A stretch of 64,000 nucleotides of DNA, from contig NZ_CP159342.1 in the NCBI RefSeq assembly GCF_040499845.1, positions 5,456,001 through 5,520,000 of the forward strand. Reading direction: 5' to 3'. Under the pieces are notes generated by a model. The model did not search any database and had not been told where the DNA came from. It saw nothing but the letters and a program-made list of their open reading frames with translations. The translations under genes and the position numbers were made by a program. This document shows, one piece after another, positions 46,466-55,211 of the stretch (the stretch's first letter is position 1; the number at the start of each line of letters is the position of its first letter). Source of the DNA: Micromonospora sp. CCTCC AA 2012012 (lineage in GTDB: Bacteria; Actinomycetota; Actinomycetes; Mycobacteriales; Micromonosporaceae).

Positions 46466-48022
46466 GTGACAACCGCCGATCCGCAACACGTCCGCGCCGG
46501 TGGCGTCGGCCGGGCGTGGCAGGGCTTCCGCCGCTGGCGGCGGAGCCGGCCGTTCTGGGGCGGCCTCTTCGTCGTGCTGGCCGGCGTGGAGATGTTCGCC
46601 TCCACCCGGGTGACGCTCAACGGACTGAGCTTCCACAGCGGAGCGACCGGTCTGTACTCCCTGCTCATCCCGATCATCCTGGTGACCTGCGGGCTGCTGC
46701 TCTGGCTCAGTCCGGCGCAGCGGCTCTTCTACTCGATCGTCGCGACGGTCACCACGATCTATTCGCTGATGGGCCTCAACCTCGGCGGATTCTTCCTCGG
46801 CCTGCTGCTCGGTCTGGTCGGCAGCGCCATGGCCTTCGCCTGGGCCCCGATCAACCGGCCCGCCCCCGCCCGGGCCGTTGCCGGCGACGTCGCCGGAACG
46901 GCCTCGCTGACCGGCTCGGACGAGCCGACCGGGGTCGCCCGCGGCGACCTGATGGACGAACTGCTGCCCGAGCGGGACGTACCCCGGCCGCGCGACGAGG
47001 CGCCGCCGACATGGTCTCCGGTGGCACCGGGCGCGGGTGCCGTCCCACCCGCGTCCGGTGCCCCCGGTCCGGCGACCGGCACCGGGGGACACCCGGATCC
47101 CCGCCACCTCGGGGTGGTGCTGGTGGTGCTCGGCCTCTCCGCCGGCGGCCTGATGATCGCCCGACCGGCGCCGGTGCAGGCCGCCGCGGCGGCACCCGTC
47201 ACCGCGCCGACCGCCTGCCCCACGCCCACCCGGGGCGCCCCGAAGCCGTCCGGCACGCCCACGCCGTCCACCTCGACCGGTCGTGGCACGCCCTCCGCCA
47301 CGCCCACGCCCACGGCCGGCCCGAGCCCGTCGTCCGGCTCGGGCGGCAACATCCTCACCGACATCCTGCACGGCATCGGGGACCTGCTCACCGGCGGTCG
47401 GCGGACCGCGACCCCGACGCCGAGTCCCAGCCCCAGCGCCACCGCGACGCCCCGCGCCTCGGCCTCGGCTCCGGCGCGACCCACACCCACCGCCACCCGC
47501 CCGGGCAGTGCCCCGACCGGCTGCCCGCCGGTGAAGCCGAGCCGGCCCGGGACCGTCCAGCCGGGTCGGATGATGCCGAAGATCGCCCCCGAGCCGGGGC
47601 AGCCGAAGGTGGCGCAGCAGCCGTCCAAACTGACCGGTTCGAAGGTCACCATGACCCGGCTGCGGTTCGACGGGATCGTCGAGCTGCCCACCGCGAACGG
47701 CACCCTGAAGGCGCTGAAGTTCAGCATGGCCAAGGCGGTGACCGACGACTTCGTGCTGGTCGCCGACGGCCCCGCCGGGCGACACCAGAAGTACGCGACC
47801 GACCGGCTGACCGTGCAGGGCGACGTGGCCTTCTATGCCACCCGGTTCGTCGGTCGACTGCTCGGCATCAAGATCACGCTGACGCCGGAGCTGCCGTTCC
47901 CGAACGGCATCCCGATCACCTCGCCGATCCCGATCACCTTCACCGACCCGGTGATCGACCTGGCCTTCGTCGACTCCGACACGCTGACCGCCCGGCCCGC
48001 GCTGGAACTCAGCCTCGTCTGA
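46466..48022 (+). CDS. DUF6114-family membrane protein with long Pro/Thr/Ser linker
   Basis: 518 residues. The N-terminus (~20-130) has four membrane helices of the DUF6114 type (SRPFWGGLFVVLAGVEMFAS and GLYSLLIPIILVTCGLLLWL). A further helix lies at ~210-232. A ~120-residue linker of TPTPS/ATPTP repeats follows. The C-terminal ~170 residues form a beta domain like DUF6230 (KVTMTRLRFDGIVELPTANG, LTVQGDVAFYATRF). The GTG start at 46466 follows AGGAGG. Partner of the DUF6230 gene; the two probably form a surface assembly, which is my inference. The tail is followed by a hairpin. Confidence 0.82.
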   Translation: MTTADPQHVRAGGVGRAWQGFRRWRRSRPFWGGLFVVLAGVEMFASTRVTLNGLSFHSGATGLYSLLIPIILVTCGLLLWLSPAQRLFYSIVATVTTIYSLMGLNLGGFFLGLLLGLVGSAMAFAWAPINRPAPARAVAGDVAGTASLTGSDEPTGVARGDLMDELLPERDVPRPRDEAPPTWSPVAPGAGAVPPASGAPGPATGTGGHPDPRHLGVVLVVLGLSAGGLMIARPAPVQAAAAAPVTAPTACPTPTRGAPKPSGTPTPSTSTGRGTPSATPTPTAGPSPSSGSGGNILTDILHGIGDLLTGGRRTATPTPSPSPSATATPRASASAPARPTPTATRPGSAPTGCPPVKPSRPGTVQPGRMMPKIAPEPGQPKVAQQPSKLTGSKVTMTRLRFDGIVELPTANGTLKALKFSMAKAVTDDFVLVADGPAGRHQKYATDRLTVQGDVAFYATRFVGRLLGIKITLTPELPFPNGIPITSPIPITFTDPVIDLAFVDSDTLTARPALELSLV

Positions 48023-48044
48023 CCTCGTCCCACCACCACCGGGC

Positions 48045-48076
48045 ACCGGGGGCGGGCCGATCCGCCCGCCCCCGGT
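48045..48076. terminator. Bidirectional hairpin
   Basis: ACCGGGGGCGGGC and GCCCGCCCCCGGT form a 13-bp stem with a 6-base loop between convergent DUF6114 and DUF885 genes. Confidence 0.7.
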
Positions 48077-48085
48077 CCCATCACC

Positions 48086-49756
48086 TCAGAGCCGGGCCAG
48101 CGCCCGACGCAGCGGGTCCAGTCCCAGCGAGCCCAGGTCGAGCGCCTGGCGGTGGAACTCCTTCAGGTCGAAGTCGGCACCCTTGCGGGCCTTCGCCTCC
48201 TCCCGGGCCTGCAACCAGATCCGCTCGCCCACCTTGTACGACGGCGCCTGCCCCGGCCAGCCCAGGTAGCGGTTCAGCTCGAAGCGCAGGTTCTCGTCCG
48301 GCACGCGGCAGTGCGCCCGCATGAACTCCCAGCCCAGCTCCGGCGTCCAGCGCTCGCCCGGGTGGAAACCGAACGGGTTGTCCTTCGGGATCTCCAGCTC
48401 CAGGTGCATGCCGATGTCGACGATCACCCGGGCCGCGCGGAACGCCTGCCCGTCCAGCATGCCGAGCTTGTCGCCCGGGTCCTCCAGATAGCCCAGGTCG
48501 TCCATCAGCCGCTCCGAATAGAGCGCCCAGCCCTCACCGTGCCCGGAGACCCAGCAGAGCAGTCGCTGCCAGCGGTTGAGCAGCTCGGCGCGGACCGCCG
48601 TCTGCGCGACCTGGAGGTGGTGACCCGGCACGCCCTCGTGATAGACCGTGGTCACCTCGCGCCAGGTGGAGAAGTCGGTGATGCCCTGCGGCACCGCCCA
48701 CCACATCCGCCCCGGGCGGGAGAAGTCCTCGCTGGGGCCGGTGTAGTAGATGGCCCCGTCGCTCGTCGGGGCGAGGCAGCACTCGATCCGGCGGACCTGC
48801 TCCGGGATGTCGAAGTGGGTGCCGTGCAGCTCGCTGATCGCCTTGTCGGCGAGCGCCTGCATCCAGTCCCGGAACGCCTCCTTGCCCTGGATCGTCCGGG
48901 CCGGGTCGGCGTCCAGCTTCGCGACGGCCTCGTCGACCGTGGCGCCGGGACCCGCGATCCGACCGGCCACCGTCCGCATCTCGGCCTCGAGCCGGGCCAG
49001 CTCCGCGAAACCCCAGGCGTACGTCTCGTCCAGGTCGACCTTCGCGCCGAGGAAGTACTGGGAGGCCAGCTCGTACCGCTCCCGGCCGGCGGCCTGCTTC
49101 TCCCGACCCTGCGGGGCCAGCTCGGTACGGAGGAACTCGCCGAAGCCGGCGGTGGCGGCGGTGGCCGCGGCGGCACCCTTGCGCAGTTCGGCGCCGAGCG
49201 TGCCGTCCGCCCCGAGCCGCTCGACGAGGCCGTGGAAGAAGTTGTCGCCGGCCGGGTCGGTCCAGACGTCGCACTGCTTGGCGACCTCGACCAGCTGCAC
49301 CCGGGAACTCACCCGACCGGCGGCCGCCGCCTCCCGCAGGGTCGTCTTGTAGCCCTCCAGCGCCCCGGCGAACTTGTTGAGCCGGGCTGCGACGTTGGCC
49401 TTCGCGTCGTCGCCCTCGGTCGGCATCAGGTCGAAGACCATGCGGATCTCGTGCAGCCCACTGGCGATCACGTTCACCTCGCTGGTGGTCTCGCCGGCTT
49501 CGTGCCGGGCGAGCTCCAGACCGAGGCGCTCCTGCATGGCCTCCTTGGCGGTCCGCTCCGACTCCGAGTCCGGCTCGGTCACGTCGAGGTCGGCCAGGGT
49601 GCGCCGGACCAGCTCGGCGCGGGCCGCGTAGCCGTCCGGGGAGAGGTCGTCGAGCTGGTCGTCGTAGCCGGCGATGCCGACGTAGGTGGCGCCGGTCGGG
49701 CTCAGCGGCGCCCAGTCGGCCACATAACGGTTGGCGAGGTCATCGATTCGTCCCAC
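48086..49756 (-). CDS. DUF885-family putative metallopeptidase
   Basis: 556 residues, normal for DUF885. The metal-binding signature reads HEGVPGHHLQ, with a downstream glutamate region (GEGWALYSERLMDDLGYLED). The conserved C-terminal GWPGQAPSYKVGERIW and MRAHC segments also fit. No signal peptide, so it is cytoplasmic. Family members hydrolyse small peptides or esters; specificity is unknown. The GTG at 49756 (followed by GRIDDLANRYVADW) is used. Single gene, with relic sequence upstream. Confidence 0.86.
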   Translation of the reverse strand: MGRIDDLANRYVADWAPLSPTGATYVGIAGYDDQLDDLSPDGYAARAELVRRTLADLDVTEPDSESERTAKEAMQERLGLELARHEAGETTSEVNVIASGLHEIRMVFDLMPTEGDDAKANVAARLNKFAGALEGYKTTLREAAAAGRVSSRVQLVEVAKQCDVWTDPAGDNFFHGLVERLGADGTLGAELRKGAAAATAATAGFGEFLRTELAPQGREKQAAGRERYELASQYFLGAKVDLDETYAWGFAELARLEAEMRTVAGRIAGPGATVDEAVAKLDADPARTIQGKEAFRDWMQALADKAISELHGTHFDIPEQVRRIECCLAPTSDGAIYYTGPSEDFSRPGRMWWAVPQGITDFSTWREVTTVYHEGVPGHHLQVAQTAVRAELLNRWQRLLCWVSGHGEGWALYSERLMDDLGYLEDPGDKLGMLDGQAFRAARVIVDIGMHLELEIPKDNPFGFHPGERWTPELGWEFMRAHCRVPDENLRFELNRYLGWPGQAPSYKVGERIWLQAREEAKARKGADFDLKEFHRQALDLGSLGLDPLRRALARL

Positions 49757-49821
49757 GCTGTGACACTACGGGAACCGGGTGCCCCGCTGTCGACCCTGTT
49801 TGCCGTGCCTGTCCGCCGTGT

Positions 49822-50030
49822 TCAGGGCAGCAGCTCCGCCGGATAAAAGTCGATCGGAAACGGCACACCGCTCTCGGCACAGCGGCGCGGCTTGTCGACG
49901 AAGTCCTGCTGTCGGCTCGCGGGAGAGACGAACTCCACCGCCATGGTGCAGTACTGCGCGGGGACCCACACTCGCCGTCCAGGTCGTACGACGGGTCGAA
50001 CCCCTGTGGCACGGCCATCCCGCCCACCTC
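49822..50030 (-). pseudogene. Uma2-family (putative restriction endonuclease fold) remnant
   Basis: Minus-strand frames give VWVPAQYCTMAVEFVSPASR then QQDFVDKPRRCAESGVPFPI and end DFYPAELLP-stop. The VEFVSPASR-x-x-D-x-x-x-K-x-x-x-x-AESGVP block is the core of Uma2/DUF820 proteins. The preceding piece (MAVPQGFDPSYDLDGEC) is in another frame and the N-terminal half is absent, so the gene is broken. The remainder of 49757-50133 has nothing else I can support. Confidence 0.55.
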
Positions 50031-50133
50031 CTGAGCTGGTCAACGCCTCCCAGGTAAGGCGGCTGCTGTGGTGGTCGACACGGCGTCTGATTTTCGCGGG
50101 ACTTCGTCGTACGGGTGGGGCAGAGTGTCAGGG

Positions 50134-51120
50134 GTGACAACGGACTTCACTCCTGACCGGGCGCCGCTGCGCAGCTGGCTGCCCGGGTTCCTGGCGCTCG
50201 GCGTGATCTGGGGTTCCAGCTTCCTCTTCATCAAGGTGGCGGTCGCCGAGCTGCACCCGTTGCACCTCACCCTCTACCGGGTGGCGACCGGCGCGGCGAC
50301 CCTGCTGGTGGTGCTCGCCGTGCTCCGCGACCGACTGCCCCGCGAGCCCCGCGTGTGGGGGCACATGGTGGTCGTCGCCGCGTTCGGCGTGGCGATCCCG
50401 TTCACCCTCTTCGGCTTCGGTGAGCAGCGGGTCGAGTCGATGCTGGCGGGCATCTGGAACGCCACCACCCCGCTGATCGTGCTGCCGCTGGCGGTGCTGG
50501 TGTTCCGCACCGAGCGGTTGACCGTGCGGCGTGGCGTCGGGCTGGGGCTGGGCTTCCTCGGCGTGCTGGTGGTGCTGGGTGTCTGGGAGGGCGTGGGCGG
50601 GTCGCACTTCACCGGCCAGCTCATGTGTCTGGGCGCGGCGGCCTGCTACGGCGTGGCCATCCCGTACCAGAAGAAGTTCGTCGCCGGCAGCGCGTACTCC
50701 GGGCTCTCCCTCTCGGCGGCGCAGCTGCTGGTGGCGACCGCGCAGCTCGCGGTGGTGGCGCCGCTGGTGGCAGGCGCCCCGCCGATGCCGACCGGGCTCT
50801 CCGCCCGGGTGGTCGGCAGCGTGCTGGCGCTCGGCGCGCTCGGCACCGGGCTGGCCTTCGTGATCAACCTGCGGAACATCCGGGTGGCGGGCGCGAGCAC
50901 CGCCTCCACGGTGACCTACCTGATCCCGGTCTTCGCGGTGCTGGTCGGGGCCGTGGTGCTCGGCGAGCGGATGAACTGGCACCAGCCGGTCGGTGCGCTC
51001 GTCGTGCTGCTCGGCGTGGCGGTCGCCCAGGGCGTCGTCGGCCGCCGCCGACGCCCGGCCACCCCGGTCAGCGCCGCCACGCCGGCCGTGCCCGCCGTCG
51101 AACCGGCCGCCCGCCCCTGA
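50134..51120 (+). CDS. EamA/DMT-family transporter
   Basis: 328 residues with ten predicted helices in two EamA repeats. Repeat 1 begins FLALGVIWGSSFLFIKVAVAEL and repeat 2 MCLGAAACYGVAIPYQKKFVAG. The signature ASTVTYLIPVFAVLVGAVVLGERM lies near the end, followed by a basic, Ala/Pro-rich tail. DMT proteins export small metabolites or amino acids; the substrate is not evident. The GTG at 50134 is preferred over GTG/ATG codons 20 residues upstream because the hydrophobic part follows it closely. Confidence 0.86.
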   Translation: MTTDFTPDRAPLRSWLPGFLALGVIWGSSFLFIKVAVAELHPLHLTLYRVATGAATLLVVLAVLRDRLPREPRVWGHMVVVAAFGVAIPFTLFGFGEQRVESMLAGIWNATTPLIVLPLAVLVFRTERLTVRRGVGLGLGFLGVLVVLGVWEGVGGSHFTGQLMCLGAAACYGVAIPYQKKFVAGSAYSGLSLSAAQLLVATAQLAVVAPLVAGAPPMPTGLSARVVGSVLALGALGTGLAFVINLRNIRVAGASTASTVTYLIPVFAVLVGAVVLGERMNWHQPVGALVVLLGVAVAQGVVGRRRRPATPVSAATPAVPAVEPAARP

Positions 51121-51121
51121 C

Positions 51122-51210
51122 CCACCCGCTCCCGGCCGGCCCGCCCTTGGGTTGCCCGCTCCCGGCCGGCCCACCCTCGGCCCGCCCGCTCCCGGGCGGC
51201 CCGGGCGGGT
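51122..51210. repeat. Three tandem CCCGCTCCCGGCCGG-type repeats
   Basis: The ~30-base unit CCCGCTCCCGGCCGGCCC is repeated three times with changes between the EamA and PHP stop codons. It is strongly self-complementary at its 3' end (CCCGGGCGGCCCGGGCGGG), so it may work as a terminator. Confidence 0.65.
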
Positions 51211-51216
51211 CACGGG

Positions 51217-52287
51217 TCAGCGGCGGGTGTGGGTCCACTTCACCAGGCGGTCCGCCTTCCAGGTGTTGATCACGCGGTCGGCCGGTACGCCGCAGAGCGC
51301 GGCCCGTTCGCAGCCGAACCGCTGCCAGTCGAGCTGGCCGGGCGCGTGCGCGTCGGTGTCGATGGCGAACCGGCAGCCCGCCTCCAGGGCCCGGCGGATC
51401 AGCCGCTTCGGCGGATCCTGCCGCTCCGGCCGGGAGTTGATCTCGACGGCGACGCCGTGCTCGGCGCAGGCGGCGAAGACGGCGTCCGCGTCGAAGTCGC
51501 TCTCCGCCCGGGTACGCGGCCGGTGTGCCCGGTCACCCGGACCCTTCACCCCGGCCGGCCGGGACGCCACCATCCGACCCGTGCAGTGGCCGAGGATGTC
51601 CAGGTGCGGGTTCGCCACCGCGGCCAGCATCCGCCGGGTCATCTTCGCCCGCTCGTCGTTCAGGCCGCTGTGCACCGAACCGACCACCACGTCCAGCCGG
51701 GCCAGCAGCTCCTCGTCCTGGTCCAGCGAACCGTCGGCGAGGATGTCCACCTCGATGCCGGTGAGGATGCGGAAGCCCTTCGGCAGCGCGTCGTTCACCG
51801 CCGCCACGTGGTCGAGCTGCTTGCGCAGCCGGTCGGCGGTGAGACCCCGGGCCACCTTCAACCGGGGGGAGTGGTCCGTCAGCACCACGTACTCGTGGCC
51901 CAGCTCGACCGCCGCGAGCGCCATCTCCTCGATCGGCGACCCGCCGTCCGACCAGTCGGAGTGGGTGTGGCAGTCGCCGCGCAGCGCCTCCCGCAGCGCG
52001 GCCGCCGCGGCGTCCAGGTCGGTGCCCTCGGTGGCGACCAGTCGGCGCAGATAGACCGGCTCCTCGCCGGCCAGCGACTCGGCCACGCAGCGGGCCGTGA
52101 CGTCACCGACCCCGGGCAGCTCGGTCAGCTTGCCGGTCCGCGCCCGTTCGGCCACCTCGGTCGCCGGCAGCGCGGCGAGCGCCGTGGCCGCCGAGCGGAA
52201 CGCCCGGACCCGGTAGGTGGCCTCGTTGGCGCGCTCCAGCAGGAAGGCGATCCGGCGCAGGTCGGCGATCGGGTCCCGGGCGCTCAT
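51217..52287 (-). CDS. PHP-domain phosphoesterase with helix-hairpin-helix N-terminus
   Basis: 356 residues. The N-terminal ~90 resemble the DNA polymerase X/HhH part (ANEATYRVRAFRSAA, KLTELPGVGDVTA). The PHP domain follows with metal ligands GDCHTHSDWSDGG (~103-115), VLTDHSPR, GIEVDILADG, VVGSVHSG, LGHCTGR and FAIDTDAHAPGQ; all the usual His/Asp positions appear. Such proteins (PolX C-terminal type/YcdX-like) hydrolyse phosphodiesters or phosphomonoesters. The polymerase palm is missing. The ATG at 52287 is chosen over one three codons upstream. Confidence 0.84.
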   Translation of the reverse strand: MSARDPIADLRRIAFLLERANEATYRVRAFRSAATALAALPATEVAERARTGKLTELPGVGDVTARCVAESLAGEEPVYLRRLVATEGTDLDAAAAALREALRGDCHTHSDWSDGGSPIEEMALAAVELGHEYVVLTDHSPRLKVARGLTADRLRKQLDHVAAVNDALPKGFRILTGIEVDILADGSLDQDEELLARLDVVVGSVHSGLNDERAKMTRRMLAAVANPHLDILGHCTGRMVASRPAGVKGPGDRAHRPRTRAESDFDADAVFAACAEHGVAVEINSRPERQDPPKRLIRRALEAGCRFAIDTDAHAPGQLDWQRFGCERAALCGVPADRVINTWKADRLVKWTHTRR

Positions 52288-52365
52288 GTCCTGCAACCTA
52301 CGCGCCCCGGCCGACGTTCGCGGGATGTCCCACGCCCGGCGTGTGCCGTCCCGAGTGGACGGCGG

Positions 52366-53130
52366 TCAGCCGGCGCCGCTGGTGGTGGTCGGGGCCTTCG
52401 GGCAGCCGTGCTTCCGCTGCCAGGCCACCACCTCGGGGCCGGGTGCCCGGTTGCCCCGCTTCCGCCACGAGTCCAGGTAACGGGCCGGCCAGATCACCCC
52501 GCGCCGGATCCACCAGTCGTCGTGGCCACGGCACGCCGGGGAGAGGCCGAAGTGCAGGTGGCAGACGTTGTTCGCGTTCCCGGTGTGGCCCACCCGGCCG
52601 AGCTGCTGACCGGCGCGCACCCGTACGCCGGCGTCGATCCCGGTGGCGATCGCGCTCAGGTGCGAGCCGTAGTAGCGGACCCCGTCGTCGCCCAGCAGCG
52701 ACACCGAGAGCCCCCCGTTGTACGGCCCCAACGGGCCGCGCTTGTCGAACCGGTCCACCCGGCTGACCTCGAGGATCCTGCCGTCGGTCACCGCGACGAC
52801 CGGCTCGCCGCAGTCGGCGAAGATGTCCGTCCCCGGGTACGCGGAGTGCGTCGGGTGGTAGGCGACGTTGTCGGCCCTGACGGGAAAGACGTGGCGCAGG
52901 TCGGTACGGGTCGGTGCCGGCGACGGGGAAGCCGCGCCCGGGGTCGGCGTCGCCTCGGTGGGGGCGGGCTGCTCCGCCGTCGCCACGGCCGACGGGCCGT
53001 CCCAGACGTTCGACGGCGACGCCGAGGGGCGGGCGCCGGACGCGCAACCGGCGACCAGCGCCGGGGCGAGCAGCAGCAGGACCGGGTACGCCGAACGCGC
53101 GCGGCGGCGTCCGATCGATCGCGAGCGCAT
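52366..53130 (-). CDS. M23-family peptidase-like lipoprotein
   Basis: 254 residues. The lipoprotein signal ends LAPALVAGC (Cys ~29), followed by a Ser/Pro/Thr linker. The M23 (LytM) domain has HPTHSAYPGTDIFADCG (His and Asp ligands), the YYGSHLSAI element and the second motif HLHFGLSP. Ligands for zinc therefore look complete: H-x-x-x-D-type first motif, then H-x-H. It is expected to cut peptidoglycan cross-bridges outside the membrane. Two Cys pairs (ADCG, NVCH, SPACR, HGCPK) could form disulfides. It diverges from a small membrane protein gene (135 bases between). Confidence 0.84.
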   Translation of the reverse strand: MRSRSIGRRRARSAYPVLLLLAPALVAGCASGARPSASPSNVWDGPSAVATAEQPAPTEATPTPGAASPSPAPTRTDLRHVFPVRADNVAYHPTHSAYPGTDIFADCGEPVVAVTDGRILEVSRVDRFDKRGPLGPYNGGLSVSLLGDDGVRYYGSHLSAIATGIDAGVRVRAGQQLGRVGHTGNANNVCHLHFGLSPACRGHDDWWIRRGVIWPARYLDSWRKRGNRAPGPEVVAWQRKHGCPKAPTTTSGAG

Positions 53131-53264
53131 CCGGACATCCTGACAGACCACTACCGTAGGGACGAAAGCCGAATGGCGTGGCACCGCGTCGACACCCGGA
53201 CAGTCGCTCTGCGTCATCGTCCGTCGCCGTGTGTCGGGTACGGTCCGTGAAGGGAGCAGGGGCG

Positions 53265-53654
53265 ATGAACTGGAACGCCGTGCCCGGTGAACCCTCGCCC
53301 GGCGAGGCCCGCCCGATGCCGCGCACCCCGTCGGGGCTCTTCCCGTCCGGGCCGCCGGCCCGACCCACCTGGCGCGAGCCGCACCCGGTCAGCGGCGGCG
53401 GCGTGGCCGCGGGTGGCGGGCTGACCGCCCTCTGGCTGATCGTGTTCGGCCTGCTGGGGCACGACGTGCCGAGCTACGCGTGGTGGACGGTGGTGGCCGG
53501 CGGGTTGGCCTGGCTGGTCGCCCTGACCCTCGTCCGGTACGGCGACCGGGGCGTGGCGACCGGGATCGCCATCGTCACCGCGGGCGGCTGGAGCATCGCC
53601 GCGGCGGTGCTCGCGGTGCGCTGGGCGCAGTCCGGCGACTGGCCACTCTGGTGA
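53265..53654 (+). CDS. Small membrane protein, unknown function
   Basis: 129 residues. A Pro-rich N-terminal 45 residues (EPSPGEARPMPRTPSG) is followed by three hydrophobic helices: GGGLTALWLIVFGLLGH, YAWWTVVAGGLAWLVALTLV and GVATGIAIVTAGGWSIAAAVLAVRW. The end is GDWPLW. The family is not recognised. The ATG at 53265 follows AGGGAGCAGGGG. Diverges from the M23 lipoprotein. Confidence 0.68.
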   Translation: MNWNAVPGEPSPGEARPMPRTPSGLFPSGPPARPTWREPHPVSGGGVAAGGGLTALWLIVFGLLGHDVPSYAWWTVVAGGLAWLVALTLVRYGDRGVATGIAIVTAGGWSIAAAVLAVRWAQSGDWPLW

Positions 53655-53726
53655 CGTGGAGTGTCGGTTCCGCTGCGCAGCGAAGACCGTCTTGACGTAC
53701 CCGCTGTGACGGTCCACGCTCGCAAT

Positions 53727-53933
53727 ATGGCCTGGGACACACCGCAGCTCGACCCCGAGCGATGCCGCCGCCGCCTGCAACTCCTCGCCGAGTTGGCCGG
53801 GGCGCGCACGGTACGTCAGCGCAACCGGCCACAGCGGGTCCGTACCGAGCAGCTGCGGCAGCTCATCGCCACCCGACGACCATCGCGGGTCGAGCCACTT
53901 TCTCCGGGATTGGCCGGCCCTTCGGGGCGTTGA
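53727..53933 (+). CDS. Small basic protein, unknown function
   Basis: 68 residues, Arg-rich and without membrane segments: MAWDTPQLDPERCRRRLQLL, then helices and RQLIATRRPSR near the end. A TTGACG -35 (53692-53697), a 17-base spacer and CACGCT -10 (53715-53720) place the transcription start at about the ATG, supporting a leaderless start. A longer frame from GTG 53661 is less likely. No function can be assigned. Confidence 0.5.
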   Translation: MAWDTPQLDPERCRRRLQLLAELAGARTVRQRNRPQRVRTEQLRQLIATRRPSRVEPLSPGLAGPSGR

Positions 53934-54011
53934 CCGGTCGCCCGCCGACGCGACCGGTTAACGTGCACGCGTAACGAGTCGGCGTGCTGCCGAGGCCATT
54001 TTGGGGGGACC

Positions 54012-54539
54012 GTGTCGTACTTCGCTGCTGCCGTGGCGCGCGACGAGGGCGGCTGGACCGCCGCGGAGGTGAACCTGCGGGGGGTCACCGACATCGACGA
54101 GGTCGCCGACCGGCTGCGCGACGTCGAGCTGGACGCCGACCTGTCGCTGCTCTTCGTCGAGGCCGACGACGCGTACCTGGTGATCCTGCGCCTGGACGAC
54201 GGCGAGGACCTGCGGATCTTCGGTTCGGACTCCGCGTACGCGGAGGAGTCCCGGCTGGGCGCCCTGCTGGTCGGTGACCTGAAGACGTCGGTCACCGGGA
54301 TCGAGGACGGCGACGAGCCGCGCCCGGCCAGCGGCGGCGACGACGAGACCGAGCAGCCGGCGGTGGACCCGGAGGCCGACCCGGTCGGTGACGCCGACAT
54401 CCTCGCCGACCTGGGCATCTCCGCCCAGAAACTGCTGAACCTCTGCGCCCACGAGGGCATGCTGCCGGGCGACGTCACCGCGGAGATCTGCCAACTGCTC
54501 GGCTGCGCCGACGAGGTCGAGGAGCTGCGTGAGGTCTGA
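54012..54539 (+). CDS. tRNA adenosine deaminase-associated protein
   Basis: 175 residues. It begins MSYFAAAVARDEGGWTAAEV, continues with VTDIDEVADRLRDVELDADL and has an acidic linker (GDDETEQPAVDPEADP). A C-terminal helical segment, ISAQKLLNLCAHEGMLPGDV, is typical of the family found only in actinobacteria directly upstream of tadA. Its role is not established; the constant linkage suggests it assists TadA. The GTG at 54012 follows GGGGGGA. The stop overlaps the tadA start by 11 bases. Confidence 0.84.
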   Translation: MSYFAAAVARDEGGWTAAEVNLRGVTDIDEVADRLRDVELDADLSLLFVEADDAYLVILRLDDGEDLRIFGSDSAYAEESRLGALLVGDLKTSVTGIEDGDEPRPASGGDDETEQPAVDPEADPVGDADILADLGISAQKLLNLCAHEGMLPGDVTAEICQLLGCADEVEELREV

Positions 54540-55164
54540 GCCGCCCGCGTTCGGACCCGTCGGTGGGGAACCGGCCGACGTCACCGACCCAGCGCTGGAG
54601 ACCGTACGCCCGGGCCAGCCCACGCCCGGCGCGACCGGCCGGGTCGGTCCGGGCGCCCAGGAAGGGCTGGCCGATCCCGACGGTGCCGGCCGGCGGCAGC
54701 GGCACGAACGCTGGATGCGGCGGGCCCTGGAGGTCGCCGTCACCGGCCCGGACACGGTCGGCACGACCGGTCCGGACGCCGTCGAGGACATCCCGGTCGG
54801 CGCGGTGCTCTACGGCCCCGACGGCGCGGAACTGACCGTCGGGCGCAACGAGCGGGAGCTGACCGGGGACCCGACCGCGCACGCCGAGGTGCTGGCGCTG
54901 CGCCGCGCCGCCGAGCGGCTGGGCCGCTGGCGGCTGGAGGGCTGCACGCTGGTGGTCACCCTGGAGCCGTGCACGATGTGCGCGGGCGCGATCTCGCTGG
55001 CCCGGATCTCGACGGTGGTCTTCGGCGCGTGGGAGCCGAAGACCGGCGCCGTCGGCTCGCTCTGGGACGTGCTGCGCGACCGCCGCCTCACCCACCGCCC
55101 CGAGGTGTACGGCGGCGTGCTGGAGACGGAGAGCGCCGCGCTGCTGCGCGCCTTCTTCAGATGA
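54529..55164 (+). CDS. tadA: tRNA-specific adenosine deaminase
   Basis: 211 residues, longer than the usual ~150-160. A Pro/Gly-rich extension of about 58 residues precedes the deaminase fold, unless translation starts at ATG 54715 (codon 63). Zinc ligands are HAEV (118-121, with the catalytic Glu) and PCTMC (147-151). A short insertion (TGPDTVGTTGPDAVED, about 72-87) lies between helix 1 and strand 1. The enzyme changes A34 to inosine in tRNA-Arg(ACG), whose gene is at 12755. Overlaps the associated-protein gene by 11 bases, so they are coupled. A GGGGCCCC hairpin ends the operon. Confidence 0.9.
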   Translation: MRSEPPAFGPVGGEPADVTDPALETVRPGQPTPGATGRVGPGAQEGLADPDGAGRRQRHERWMRRALEVAVTGPDTVGTTGPDAVEDIPVGAVLYGPDGAELTVGRNERELTGDPTAHAEVLALRRAAERLGRWRLEGCTLVVTLEPCTMCAGAISLARISTVVFGAWEPKTGAVGSLWDVLRDRRLTHRPEVYGGVLETESAALLRAFFR

Positions 55165-55167
55165 GGA

Positions 55168-55196
55168 GGGGCCCCTCCCGTGCCGGAAGGGGCCCC
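55168..55196 (+). terminator. Terminator hairpin after tadA
   Basis: GGGGCCCCTCC-CGTGCC-GGAAGGGGCCCC gives an ~11-bp stem four bases after the stop codon. Confidence 0.7.
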
Positions 55197-55211
55197 GATG
55201 ACACCTGACGG

